In this document: positions 14,455-22,104 of the stretch, one piece after another
Layout of the letters: each line of letters begins with the position of its first letter
Numbering within the stretch: the stretch's first letter is position 1
Virus record (IMG/VR): IMGVR_UViG_3300046028_006360
Location: 1 to 26,965 of that record
Length of the DNA: 26,965 bases
Strand: one strand, 5' to 3'
From: a virus
Notes under the pieces: generated by a model
The model's input: the letters and a program-made list of their open reading frames with translations, nothing else
Told to the model about the DNA's origin: nothing
Databases searched by the model: none
Position numbers and translations under genes: made by a program

Positions 14455-15656
14455 AACAAACTGAAACTATCGACACCTGCAGTTTTTGTAGCAAACACAA
14501 AGATGCAGTAACCAAACTAATAGTGGGCGAAGGAGTTGCTATATGCAACGAATGCGTAGATTTATGTGAAACTTTACTCAAAGACGAATTACCAATCAAA
14601 GAAGTAATAACATCTCCTACATTAAATCCAATTGATATCAAAACACATCTTGATCAATATGTGATTGGTCAAGATCAAGCCAAGATTGTGCTAAGTGTGG
14701 CAATTGCCAACCACTACAAACGCATCAACAATCAAGACAAGAACACTGAAATTGAAAAAGTCAACATCCTCATGCTTGGACCAACTGGTTCTGGCAAAAC
14801 ACTGCTGGCACGATCGGTAGCAAGATACTTGGATGTGCCTTTTGTGATTGCCGATGCTACCAGTTTAACTGAAGCAGGTTATGTAGGGGACGACGTTGAA
14901 AGTTTGATTTCTAGACTGTTTGCTGCCGCGGGCAATGACGTTGATCGTTGTCAACGAGGCATTGTATTCTTAGACGAAGTTGACAAGATCTCTAGACGGT
15001 CAGAATCAGCATCAATCACAAGAGACGTGTCGGGCGAAGGTGTACAACAGGCCTTGCTTAAATTGGTAGAAGGTACCAAGTGTAGAATTGTGCCACAAGG
15101 TGGACGCAAGCATCCTTCAGGTGAAACAATTGAAATTGACACCACCAATATTTTGTTTATTGCTGGTGGTGCATTTGTGGGTCTGGATAACATTGTAAAA
15201 AGTCGAGTGCGCGGAACCAGCATAGGGTTTGGTGCCAAAGTAACCTCAGACGCCACAACGCACCTAGACCAAGTCACACCTGACGATTTGATTCGCTTTG
15301 GTATGATTCCAGAATTTGTCGGCCGATTCCCAACCTGGGTAGCATTGCAGGAGTTAACTAGAGATGATCTCATTAGGATATTGATTGATATCAAGCACAG
15401 TTATATAGAGCAATACAAATGGTTGTTTGACCAAGACAAGATTGTGTTGGATTTTACCCCAGAGGCCCTGATCAAAATTGCCGACAATACCATCAAGAAC
15501 AAAACTGGTGCCCGTGGCCTACACAGTGAATTAGAACGTGTGCTACTGCCACACATGTACAAGCTAGGCGAATACAGCAAACAAAACATAACGCATGTGG
15601 AAATTGACGAAAACATGGTAAATACTCCCAGGGAGTTAAAACAGGTCAATGGGTAA
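14451..15656 (+). CDS. clpX: ClpX, AAA+ unfoldase subunit of the ClpXP protease
   Basis: Full-length (401 aa) ClpX. The N-terminal zinc-binding domain has C10/C13/C32/C35. Walker A is GPTGSGKT at 110-117, the pore loop GYVG at 143-146, Walker B FLDEVDK with D175/E176, the RKH loop at 219-221, the ClpP-docking IGF loop at 258-260, the arginine finger in PEFVGR and sensor-2 GARGL near 353-357. Every functional element of a host ClpX is retained, so it should form hexamers, dock host ClpP and unfold substrates. It starts inside the previous stop (ATGA) and overlaps the bS21 gene by 8 nt. Phages usually do not need their own ClpX, so redirection of host proteolysis is the likely purpose (inference). 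Confidence 0.97.
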   Translation: MKQTETIDTCSFCSKHKDAVTKLIVGEGVAICNECVDLCETLLKDELPIKEVITSPTLNPIDIKTHLDQYVIGQDQAKIVLSVAIANHYKRINNQDKNTEIEKVNILMLGPTGSGKTLLARSVARYLDVPFVIADATSLTEAGYVGDDVESLISRLFAAAGNDVDRCQRGIVFLDEVDKISRRSESASITRDVSGEGVQQALLKLVEGTKCRIVPQGGRKHPSGETIEIDTTNILFIAGGAFVGLDNIVKSRVRGTSIGFGAKVTSDATTHLDQVTPDDLIRFGMIPEFVGRFPTWVALQELTRDDLIRILIDIKHSYIEQYKWLFDQDKIVLDFTPEALIKIADNTIKNKTGARGLHSELERVLLPHMYKLGEYSKQNITHVEIDENMVNTPRELKQVNG

Positions 15657-15873
15657 ATTACATGGTAGATCAGTATTGGTTCAAGACAACAATGTTGAAC
15701 GTGCGCTGAGAAAACTCAAGAAAAAAATCCAAGCGTCGAACATACTCAATGATCTACGTGAAAAAGAACACTACATCAAGCCCACTACTGCTCGCAAACT
15801 CAAACGCAGTGCGGCCAAAAATCGCTGGCGCAAACAACTAGCCGAGCAAGCTCTACCCAAAAAAATGTACTAA
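15649..15873 (+). CDS. rpsU: Ribosomal protein bS21 homologue
   Basis: A 74-aa basic protein matching the small-subunit protein bS21: the core VERALRKLKKKI aligns with the VALRRFKR helix, followed by LREKEHYIKPTTARKLKRSAAKNRW, equivalent to the conserved RRREFYEKPTTERKR region, and a basic C-terminus ending KKMY (host KRKRLY/TRLY type). bS21 sits next to the anti-Shine-Dalgarno end of 16S rRNA and can exchange on assembled ribosomes, so phage copies are thought to steer translation initiation. It overlaps the end of clpX by 8 nt, and its stop overlaps the next start (TAATG). It is not on the core list of T4 genes; viral bS21 is known from aquatic phages. Confidence 0.9.
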   Translation: MGKLHGRSVLVQDNNVERALRKLKKKIQASNILNDLREKEHYIKPTTARKLKRSAAKNRWRKQLAEQALPKKMY

Positions 15874-16100
15874 TGTACATTGAGTTTAGCTTGCCCTCAG
15901 AGTTTGTTCGAAACAAACTGAGTGCATGGGCAGCAAAATACAATATCAAATACCGCACTAAAGCATTCAAATACACCTTGCGGGTTACATTTGATTCAGA
16001 CGAATCATACACGCTGTTTGCAATGACCTGGGTACCAGATCCAAAACATCCAAGTTGGACAAACTACCGCCTGGTAACTGACCTAAATAATAAAATATAG
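15873..16100 (+). CDS. Small hypothetical protein
   Basis: A 75-aa protein (MYIEFSLPSEFVRNKLSAWAAKYNIKY...) with an alternating strand/helix pattern and no membrane segment. The start overlaps the bS21 stop by one base. It is the last gene of the clpX-bS21 unit before the hsp20 leader. Function unknown. Confidence 0.65.
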   Translation: MYIEFSLPSEFVRNKLSAWAAKYNIKYRTKAFKYTLRVTFDSDESYTLFAMTWVPDPKHPSWTNYRLVTDLNNKI

Positions 16101-16112
16101 TTTTTCTTCGTG

Positions 16113-16187
16113 TATAATAAATAATGTTGTAGTGCCCATAGTGGGGCTACATTACAAGTCATCTTGCTTATATAAAGGAGAAAACAA
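16113..16187 (+). promoter_or_regulatory. Promoter and 5' leader of hsp20
   Basis: TATAAT at 16113-16118 overlaps a T4-late-like TAAATA (16118-16123). The leader contains a stem-loop: 16128-16131 with 16148-16151 and 16134-16137 with 16044+100-16147, that is GCCC pairing with GGGC at 16144-16147, with a 6-nt loop. AAAGGAG (16174-16180) lies before the ATG. No -35 match is seen, so a late or activator-dependent promoter is possible. Heat-shock genes often carry RNA thermometers; here the ribosome binding site is outside the stem, so that role is not supported. Confidence 0.5.
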
Positions 16188-16652
16188 ATGACAAAAACTC
16201 TCACCCTTCGTAGTTTCGACATTCCCACACTCACCAAATTTGGTATCGGTTTTGATAACATGTTTGATGAACTCATGCGTGTGAGTGCTCAGCAATCCTC
16301 TACCAACTATCCACCCTATGACATTGTACAAATCAATGAAGATGAGTACATGATCAGCATGGCCGTGGCTGGCTTTGGGCATGATAACCTTACGGTAACC
16401 AAAGACAAAAAATTCTTGATTATCGAAGGTAAACACAGTCGTGAGACTGTGGAAAATGCATATGAAGAATCCACTACAAAATATTTGCACAAAGGCATCA
16501 GCGAAAGAAGTTTCCGCAGGGAATTTCAGTTGGCTGATCATGTAGAGATCAGTAATGCACACCTTGAACTTGGTATTCTAAGCGTTCACTTGAAACGTGA
16601 AGTGCCCGAAGATGCCAAGCCAAAGAGCATTGCAATCACCTACACAAACTAA
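16188..16652 (+). CDS. hsp20: Small heat-shock protein Hsp20 (IbpA-like)
   Basis: A 154-aa alpha-crystallin-domain holdase chaperone. The N-terminal region contains the FDNMFDELMR motif typical of IbpA-type proteins. The crystallin domain spans about 42-140 (YPPYDIVQINEDEYMISMAVAGF...FLIIEGKH...RSFRREFQLADHVEI) and ends with the conserved A.LELGILSVHL segment. Hsp20 is common in T4-like aquatic phages, probably stabilising virion assembly. It has a strong AAAGGAG ribosome binding site and its own leader. It sits in an island with clpX, bS21 and clpS. Confidence 0.95.
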   Translation: MTKTLTLRSFDIPTLTKFGIGFDNMFDELMRVSAQQSSTNYPPYDIVQINEDEYMISMAVAGFGHDNLTVTKDKKFLIIEGKHSRETVENAYEESTTKYLHKGISERSFRREFQLADHVEISNAHLELGILSVHLKREVPEDAKPKSIAITYTN

Positions 16653-16658
16653 TATAAT
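16630..16658 (+). promoter_or_regulatory. Sigma70-like promoter for clpS
   Basis: TTGCAA (16630-16635), a 17-nt spacer and TATAAT (16653-16658), lying over the hsp20 stop codon. The predicted transcript start is about 16665, just before a 13-bp stem-loop. A late-type TAAATA (16663-16668) overlaps the predicted start and could serve as an alternative late promoter. Confidence 0.6.
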
Positions 16659-16667
16659 TGTGTAAAT

Positions 16668-16694
16668 ACAGTGGCAGCACGGTGCTGCCACTGT
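16668..16694 (+). repeat. Perfect 13-bp inverted repeat in the clpS leader
   Basis: Arms 16668-16680 and 16682-16694 are perfectly complementary around a single central base, beginning ACAGTGGC. In RNA the tip would open to a 3- or 5-nt loop. There is no U-tract after it, so it is a poor intrinsic terminator. It lies at the predicted 5' end of the clpS transcript, where stem-loops can protect mRNA from decay, or it may end or process the hsp20 mRNA. Confidence 0.75.
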
Positions 16695-16709
16695 TAACAA
16701 GGATAAAAA

Positions 16710-17021
16710 ATGGCTCAAACTGAAACGAAATCACGAACACGCACACAAGAAGCAGTGCGACCACCGTCGTTGTTTCGCGTGATCTACATCAATGACAATC
16801 AGACCACTATGGAATTTGTGGTCAGTAGTTTGGTTGAGTATTTTGATTACACCGCAGAATCTGCTGAACAAATCACAGTTGATATTCACGACGCCGGAAG
16901 TGCTGTGGTTGCTGTGCTACCTTATGAGATTGCCGAACAAAAAGGCATTGAAGTTACCTTGCAAGCTCGCTCACAAAGTTATCCATTACAAATCAAATTA
17001 GAACCTGAAGAAGTTCACTGA
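16710..17021 (+). CDS. clpS: ClpS, N-end-rule adaptor of ClpAP
   Basis: A 103-aa ClpS: a flexible N-terminal extension (about 1-18), then the fold starting PPSLFRVIYINDNQTTMEFVV, matching the host pattern PP..YKVILLNDD.TPMEFVV, including the residues around the N-degron pocket (ND.TTM), the helix DIHDAGSAVVAVLPYEIAEQK and the C-terminal strand PLQIKLEPE. ClpS delivers N-degron substrates to ClpA and inhibits ClpA on other substrates. No clpA is present here, so it would act on the host's. AAGGA lies before the ATG, with a 13-bp hairpin upstream. The 3' end overlaps the convergent metallophosphoesterase by 7 nt. Confidence 0.93.
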   Translation: MAQTETKSRTRTQEAVRPPSLFRVIYINDNQTTMEFVVSSLVEYFDYTAESAEQITVDIHDAGSAVVAVLPYEIAEQKGIEVTLQARSQSYPLQIKLEPEEVH

Positions 17022-17803
17022 ATTTCAATTCTGCGAGGATGGTACACATGATGTGACCATGGTGAACCACTACGCCCACGACAGTTGTTCACAAATCTCA
17101 CGTTGTGGCGTATTTGATCTACCGATCCATGATAGTGTCCAAAACACCAGGTATGAATCTTTTTCAAGTCGTCTGCTGCCATAGCTTGCATCATGTCTCT
17201 GTTGCCCATCATGTTGAACCGCATGCTGCCTTCAAGGTCTATGTCATGCTCGATCAATTGCTGACAAGGCACAGTATGTGTGACCATGAGTATGTGTTTG
17301 ACGTCTTTGTGTGATTGCAAGCGTTTTACAGAGTTTATCATGTACGCCGCATCATTGGTGGCCATCCTGGATATCCTTTTTGCAATGTCACTGGTGAGAT
17401 TTTCTTTTTCTTGCCACCACAAAGAACTTTGAGTAGGATCAATGCTGAGTTCAAAATCAAATCCCCACCAACCGTTGGTGCCCAAGATGCCAACCCCATC
17501 TACTACAACCACATTATCCTGGAGATAAACCACATTAGATATTTTGGCAATGCGTTTGGTTAGGTCTTTGTAGCTGTCGCTAAGACTGTGATAATATCTA
17601 GCATGCTCGTCATTGCCGTCTATAAAAAACACAGCTTGATAACAACGACTTATATTGGTCAATGCATCAGATAACAATTTTCTATCTTCGGCAATGTCAC
17701 CGGCAACAATAGCGTATGGACTGGTGGCTCGACCGGACCAGTCAAAGGGTTCGTTCCAGGTGTCAATATGGAGATCAGAAATTAGGTCAAAAGCAACTTT
17801 CAT
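17015..17803 (-). CDS. Calcineurin-like metallophosphoesterase
   Basis: A 262-aa protein with the complete dinuclear metal-site motif series: SDLHID near the N-terminus, VAGDIAED, GNDEH (a variant of GNHD/E), VTHTVP and GHYHG near 223-227. The closest style is the single-domain phosphoesterases of phages; the substrate (phosphodiester, phosphomonoester or nucleotide) cannot be told. On the minus strand, a TAAATA element at 17815-17810 is only 6 nt from the ATG, and no Shine-Dalgarno sequence is present. It is divergent from the small gene at 17828, with 24 nt between starts. Confidence 0.9.
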   Translation of the reverse strand: MKVAFDLISDLHIDTWNEPFDWSGRATSPYAIVAGDIAEDRKLLSDALTNISRCYQAVFFIDGNDEHARYYHSLSDSYKDLTKRIAKISNVVYLQDNVVVVDGVGILGTNGWWGFDFELSIDPTQSSLWWQEKENLTSDIAKRISRMATNDAAYMINSVKRLQSHKDVKHILMVTHTVPCQQLIEHDIDLEGSMRFNMMGNRDMMQAMAADDLKKIHTWCFGHYHGSVDQIRHNVRFVNNCRGRSGSPWSHHVYHPRRIEIQ

Positions 17804-17827
17804 GATATATATTTAAAAGGATTTAAC

Positions 17828-18187
17828 ATGCACATTATATTTGGAGACTCACTTCATCTAATTCCCGAAAAGTTTACCATACTAGAACTAGACACATTTG
17901 AAGATGGCGACAAGCAAGAAACTGCGTGGTGTGTGGTAGAAAACATTCCGTTGGGAGATTTTCCAACACTAGACGCCTACAAAAAGGTACACAGTGACTT
18001 GATGCAGGCCTATCGAGGCCGCAATTGGGAATACTGCAACAGTGCAATTAAAGGACTGCGTGGTCGATGGAACGGGGAACTAGACAGTTTTTACGACAAC
18101 CTACAGGCCAGGGTTACTGACTACGAACAGACTCCTCCACCGGAAGATTGGAACGGATGTTTAACTCGCTCGTTGTCCGATCTATAA
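17828..18187 (+). CDS. Conserved small phage protein
   Basis: A 119-aa soluble protein (MHIIFGDSLHLIPEKFTILELDTF...). The second half carries a conserved-looking helical signature, AYRGRNWEYCNSAIKGL.GRWNGELDSFY, known to me from aquatic phage hypothetical proteins. AAAGGA (17816-17821) is the ribosome binding site. Its last 74 nt overlap the end of the convergent glycosyltransferase-like gene. Function unknown. Confidence 0.65.
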   Translation: MHIIFGDSLHLIPEKFTILELDTFEDGDKQETAWCVVENIPLGDFPTLDAYKKVHSDLMQAYRGRNWEYCNSAIKGLRGRWNGELDSFYDNLQARVTDYEQTPPPEDWNGCLTRSLSDL

Positions 18188-19454
18188 AATCATAGACGTA
18201 TTTTTCTAAAGCATTGAGATTGTTAACATGTTCTTTGGAAGTAACACAGTCGTAATCTTTAGTAGATCGTAACGCATCAAGATATTGTTCCATGTATTTT
18301 GGTGTACAACTTTTTAAAACTTCGTTGAATCCGCTAGAAAAGTTTTGTTTAAATTCGTCTACAACTTGTTGATGGAACTCGGAACTAAAAAATCGTTGTT
18401 GGTTGAAGTCAGCAATAGCTTGTAACTGTTGGTACATTTCCAAACGGTTTGGGCTGTTCTTGATATTGTTCATGAGATTGACTATGGCACCAAGGCGTTC
18501 TACTGGATCACTGATGGTATCATACGATTCGTCAAACACTGAGCTAAATGTCTTAAACCCGTAGCTTCGAAGATATGCAAGACTACCAGCAGTTGCTGCC
18601 AATATAAAAGGTTGTCCACAAGCAATTGGGCGCAGGGACTTTTCAGTGAGATGCAACCGACTGTCATCAAACAGTGTTTCTAACACAACTTCAATTGCTG
18701 TTTGCTGATAGTCCTGAGTGCAATAGTCTGCACTAGCAGTTGGCAAGGAATTATTTTTGTCAAAGTGCCTAGCAAGATCCGTGCCACAAACTTGCATGGC
18801 AGGATTGCTAAATTTGTGGTCACTGTAATGAATGCCATCAATACCATTGAATCCCATCCGACAGTGATGATGTAAATTGCTTTTTATCAAAAGTTCTGCA
18901 AACTTTAGACGATACTCTCTAGTGCCACTCCATGCTCTGTTGTAGATTAAAAAATCAGACTGAATATTTTTTTGTTTTAGATCTTGATCCAGTTGAGCAA
19001 ATCTAAACCAATCTCTAGCAATTAATGCATGGGCCCAGTAGTAAACTCCGGTGAAGTTATTTTGTGTGTATTTGTCTAGTTCCTTGCTGTTGAGCTCTGA
19101 ATGGCACAACAACGTATTTTTAAACACATGTGCTTTGTGCCTAAATTGCAAAGCAGAACGCAAATGCCAATGGGCAAACTGCTTGGCAACTGATTCTGAC
19201 TCAGAAAAGTTGTCCATAGAATGGCATACAAAATTATCCTGAGTCCAATAATTGTAATTTAATGGTTCTTGATCATGGCAAATCATTGGAGGTATGGTTA
19301 ATAACATGTTTAGATTGAGAAATATGTCACTCCATGTTAACGAATTTAAATCGCCTAAATTTCTTGAGCCATGTGGCGTCCAGCGATAAATTATGATATC
19401 TCGGTTGCAAAGACTCTGCAAAAAATTGTATAATCTATCTAAAGGAACACTCAT
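18114..19454 (-). CDS. Glycosyltransferase-like protein (exostosin-type pattern)
   Basis: A 446-aa protein, A+T-rich. The C-terminal third carries LTEKSLRPIACGQPFILAATAGSLAYLR..GFKTF, resembling the nucleotide-sugar-binding region of exostosin/fucosyltransferase-like enzymes (TEK..RPI..G.PFI) that recurs in T4-like aquatic phages. The N-terminal part (IIIYRWTPHGSRNLGDL, ICHDQEPLNY) has no assigned motif. The start at 19454 was chosen because upstream in-frame codons lie in the divergent dehydrogenase gene; the two start codons share one CATG. No ribosome binding site is evident. It probably transfers a sugar to a host or virion glycan together with the dehydrogenase (inference). Confidence 0.65.
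   Translation of the reverse strand: MSVPLDRLYNFLQSLCNRDIIIYRWTPHGSRNLGDLNSLTWSDIFLNLNMLLTIPPMICHDQEPLNYNYWTQDNFVCHSMDNFSESESVAKQFAHWHLRSALQFRHKAHVFKNTLLCHSELNSKELDKYTQNNFTGVYYWAHALIARDWFRFAQLDQDLKQKNIQSDFLIYNRAWSGTREYRLKFAELLIKSNLHHHCRMGFNGIDGIHYSDHKFSNPAMQVCGTDLARHFDKNNSLPTASADYCTQDYQQTAIEVVLETLFDDSRLHLTEKSLRPIACGQPFILAATAGSLAYLRSYGFKTFSSVFDESYDTISDPVERLGAIVNLMNNIKNSPNRLEMYQQLQAIADFNQQRFFSSEFHQQVVDEFKQNFSSGFNEVLKSCTPKYMEQYLDALRSTKDYDCVTSKEHVNNLNALEKYVYDFIDRTTSELNIRSNLPVEESVRSQ
19405..19434 (+). promoter_or_regulatory. Sigma70-like promoter for the UDP-sugar dehydrogenase
   Basis: TTGCAA (19405-19410), an 18-nt spacer and TATAAT (19429-19434). Predicted transcription start is about 19441, followed by AAAGGAA (19441-19447) and the ATG at 19453. 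It lies inside the 5' end of the divergent gene. Confidence 0.6.
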
Positions 19455-20694
19455 GAAAAAAATTGGTTTTATTGGAATTGGTAAATTGGGACTGGACTGC
19501 GCTGAAGTCATGGCAGAGAAACATGAAGTCAGAGGCTACGATATTTACCCACGTACTAGTGACAGTGTAAAAGTCTGCGATATTGACGAACTGGTCAACG
19601 AAAGCGAATGGATTTTTATTGCTGTGCCAACACCGCATGCCGAAGGGTATGATGGATCAGTGCCAAGCTCGCACATGGAACCCCGAGACTTTGGGCATGC
19701 GGCTGTGATTGACGCCATCAAGAACGTTAACAAATACGCAACCAGCTCAAAGAAGGTTGTGTTGATCAGTACAGTATTGCCAGGCACCACTCGCAAGCAC
19801 TTTGTTCCGTTGTTGGATGCCAAGCACCAGTTCTTGTACAACCCTTACCTTATTGCCATGGGCTCAGTTAAATGGGACATGGTCAATCCTGAAATGATCA
19901 TGATTGGTACTGAAGATGGTAACCCCAACGCTCTAGCTGGAGAACTTCGTGACCTGTATGACACAGTGATGCAAAATGATCCACGTTATGAAATTGGCAC
20001 CTGGGACGAATGCGAAGCCATCAAGATCTTCTACAACACATTTATTTCAGCCAAGGTTGGCTTGGTGAACATGGTACAAGACTTTGCCATGCGAATTGGC
20101 AACATCAATGTTGACGTTGTTACAAACGCTCTTGCACGTTCAACCATGCGTATCATGGGACCCAAGTACATGACAGCAGGTATGGGCGATGCAGGTGCTT
20201 GTCATCCACGTGATAACATTGCTCTGCGTTGGCTGGCAAAAGAATACAATATTGGATACGACTTGTTTGACACTGTGATGCATGCTAGAGAAATCCAAGC
20301 CAAGAACTTGGCTATGTTCTTGGTTGACTTGAGTGTGATGAATGACAACATGCCCATTGTGATTCACGGCAAGGCCTACAAGCCCGACGTAGAATACTGC
20401 ATTGGTTCATACTCAACCTTGGTAGGACACTATGTTGAAATGGAAGGTAGATCGGTTGTGTACGTTGATCCACTTGCTGACAACAAAGACAAAGTAGTAG
20501 ATGGTGTTGATAGCCCTGCAATATTTTTATGGGCACACAATCGCAAGATCACATATGAGTACACAGGCGATCAAGCTGACACCAAACCCTACTGTGACAT
20601 TTTGCCTGGCAGTATAATTGTTGACCCATGGCGCAAGTTGGAATCTACTGACGACGTTGAAGTGGTGCATTACGGTAATACTAGACATGCTTAA
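19453..20694 (+). CDS. UDP-sugar 6-dehydrogenase family protein
   Basis: A 413-aa member of the UDP-glucose/GDP-mannose dehydrogenase family, which oxidises nucleotide sugars to uronic acids with NAD+. The N-terminal Rossmann motif is GFIGIGKLG, followed by IAVPTPH and STVLPGTTRKH. The catalytic cysteine lies in GMGDAGACHPRDNIAL, a divergent form of the usual GFGGSCFPKD, and the C-terminal domain has GKAYKPDVEY in place of GLAFKP. The active-site Cys and Asp persist, so activity is likely, but the substrate may not be UDP-glucose. The start is fixed by AAAGGAA before 19453. Its end overlaps the 2OG oxygenase start by 8 nt. Confidence 0.85.
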   Translation: MKKIGFIGIGKLGLDCAEVMAEKHEVRGYDIYPRTSDSVKVCDIDELVNESEWIFIAVPTPHAEGYDGSVPSSHMEPRDFGHAAVIDAIKNVNKYATSSKKVVLISTVLPGTTRKHFVPLLDAKHQFLYNPYLIAMGSVKWDMVNPEMIMIGTEDGNPNALAGELRDLYDTVMQNDPRYEIGTWDECEAIKIFYNTFISAKVGLVNMVQDFAMRIGNINVDVVTNALARSTMRIMGPKYMTAGMGDAGACHPRDNIALRWLAKEYNIGYDLFDTVMHAREIQAKNLAMFLVDLSVMNDNMPIVIHGKAYKPDVEYCIGSYSTLVGHYVEMEGRSVVYVDPLADNKDKVVDGVDSPAIFLWAHNRKITYEYTGDQADTKPYCDILPGSIIVDPWRKLESTDDVEVVHYGNTRHA

Positions 20695-21190
20695 ATACCA
20701 CATTCCAAAATTTTGGGATAACGAGTTTAAACAGCTATTGTATATCAATGAAACATTCAATGATCCAAAAAATCTAGAACTCTGGCAAGGCCAAGGCTTT
20801 GCCAACAAATTCACTGGCGACATGTGTGACATGCGGTCAGTACAGCCCAGTTGGAATAAACAATTTGTAAAAATTTACGAAGAAATGGGTTGGAAAGATG
20901 TAGGCACCAGCTACTACAGAATGAGTTCGGGCACAATCCTTCCTACTCATCAGGATCTCTATGTCAAGTACATTGAATTGTTTAACCTACAAGGTCAGGA
21001 ACAATGTATTAGACGAGCAGTGGTATTTCTTGAAGACTGGAAATCTGGACACTACGGCGAATATGAAGATCAACCAATGACAAACTGGCGAGCAGGTGAC
21101 ACAGTAGAGTGGCAGTACGACACGCCGCACATGGCAGCCAATTGTGGGTTTGAACCAAGATACACATTACAAATTACAGGACACGTATGA
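20687..21190 (+). CDS. 2-oxoglutarate/Fe(II)-dependent oxygenase-like protein
   Basis: A 167-aa double-stranded beta-helix protein. The iron-binding triad is visible as H88-Q-D90 (PTHQD) and distal H148 (DTPHMAANCG), with R158 (PRYTLQITG) placed to bind 2-oxoglutarate. It resembles small aspartyl/asparaginyl-hydroxylase-type oxygenases common in aquatic phages. The ATG at 20687 overlaps the end of the dehydrogenase gene; an upstream in-frame ATG lies well inside that gene. The stop overlaps the amidinotransferase start (ATGA). The target could be a sugar, an amino acid or a protein. Confidence 0.8.
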   Translation: MLKYHIPKFWDNEFKQLLYINETFNDPKNLELWQGQGFANKFTGDMCDMRSVQPSWNKQFVKIYEEMGWKDVGTSYYRMSSGTILPTHQDLYVKYIELFNLQGQEQCIRRAVVFLEDWKSGHYGEYEDQPMTNWRAGDTVEWQYDTPHMAANCGFEPRYTLQITGHV

Positions 21191-22104
21191 TTAGTTCAGT
21201 TAACGAGTGGAGTCCACTCAAGAAAATTGTTGTGGGCAGTGCCACTGATGCTAACTGGCCAGTTAATGATCCGGTGTTTTCAAAAGAGTCAGAAAAGACC
21301 ACCTGGAAAGAAACACCTGTACCTCGTGGACCTGTGCCGCAACGTATAATTGATGAAGCTAACGAAGACTTGGATACGTTGGCAACCACTCTAATTAGCC
21401 TTGGCGTAGAAGTTGTGCGCCCAGATCCACTCAACTTCCAAGCACATGATGGCATGTATAATTACTGCCCGCGTGATCGGTTCCTTGTGTACGGATCAAC
21501 TGTAGTGGATCCTGCCATGATGTATCCCTGCAGAGACATGGAACTGCAATGCTATCACAACATTGTGGATTCTGCTGACCAATATTTGTTTATGCCACGT
21601 AATGAAGGCATGACACTAGACGCTGCCAATGTACTAAGACTCAACGACAAAATGCTGTTTTTGGAATCAGCAAGTGGTAATCGAGCTGCCTACAATTGGC
21701 TGTGTGATCAATTCCCAGATGTCACAATAGAATTATGCAATTTTTACGCTGGTGTACACATTGACTCAACCATTGTGGCCTTGCGTGAAGGCCTGGTCAT
21801 GTTAAACAGCAGTCGAGTTGGGTTTGACAGTGTGCCCAAGGTGTTTGATGGCTGGCAGAAAATTTGGGTAAATGAAGTAGTAGCTCAGGATTTTTACCAA
21901 TATCCTTATGCTTCAAAATGGATAGCAATGAACATGCTCACTGTGGATCCAAACACTGTAATTGTGGATCGGCATCAAACCGAATTGATCAAAACACTAA
22001 AAAGTTACCAATTTGAAGTTATCCCGTTGGAACTGCGCCACAGCCGAACACTAGGTGGCGGATTTCATTGTGTTACCTTGGACCTAAATCGTCAATCTCG
22101 TTGA
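21187..22104 (+). CDS. Amidinotransferase (glycine/inosamine-phosphate amidinotransferase family)
   Basis: A 305-aa enzyme of the guanidino-group-modifying superfamily, which moves an amidino group from arginine to an amine. Catalytic residues are recognisable: CPRDRFLVYG (94-103), D145 in MTLDAANVLR, H191 in AGVHIDST and the nucleophile C295 in LGGGFHC. This matches AGAT (D254, H303, C407) and StrB-type enzymes. It is complete and probably active. It has AGGA before the ATG and overlaps the oxygenase stop. Its partners, a UDP-sugar dehydrogenase and a 2OG oxygenase, suggest amidination of an aminosugar or small amine (inference). Confidence 0.9.
   Translation: MISSVNEWSPLKKIVVGSATDANWPVNDPVFSKESEKTTWKETPVPRGPVPQRIIDEANEDLDTLATTLISLGVEVVRPDPLNFQAHDGMYNYCPRDRFLVYGSTVVDPAMMYPCRDMELQCYHNIVDSADQYLFMPRNEGMTLDAANVLRLNDKMLFLESASGNRAAYNWLCDQFPDVTIELCNFYAGVHIDSTIVALREGLVMLNSSRVGFDSVPKVFDGWQKIWVNEVVAQDFYQYPYASKWIAMNMLTVDPNTVIVDRHQTELIKTLKSYQFEVIPLELRHSRTLGGGFHCVTLDLNRQSR

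Noticed and set aside
14951-15394. 147-codon open frame on the minus strand of clpX
   Set aside because: A shadow of the conserved clpX coding sequence; no promoter or ribosome binding site and no recognisable protein pattern.
16128-16180. RNA thermometer in the hsp20 leader
   Set aside because: The visible stem-loop does not include the AAAGGAG ribosome binding site, and no U-rich stretch pairs well with it.
16668-16694. Intrinsic terminator after hsp20
   Set aside because: The stem is strong but no T-run follows; it is listed as an inverted repeat in the clpS leader.
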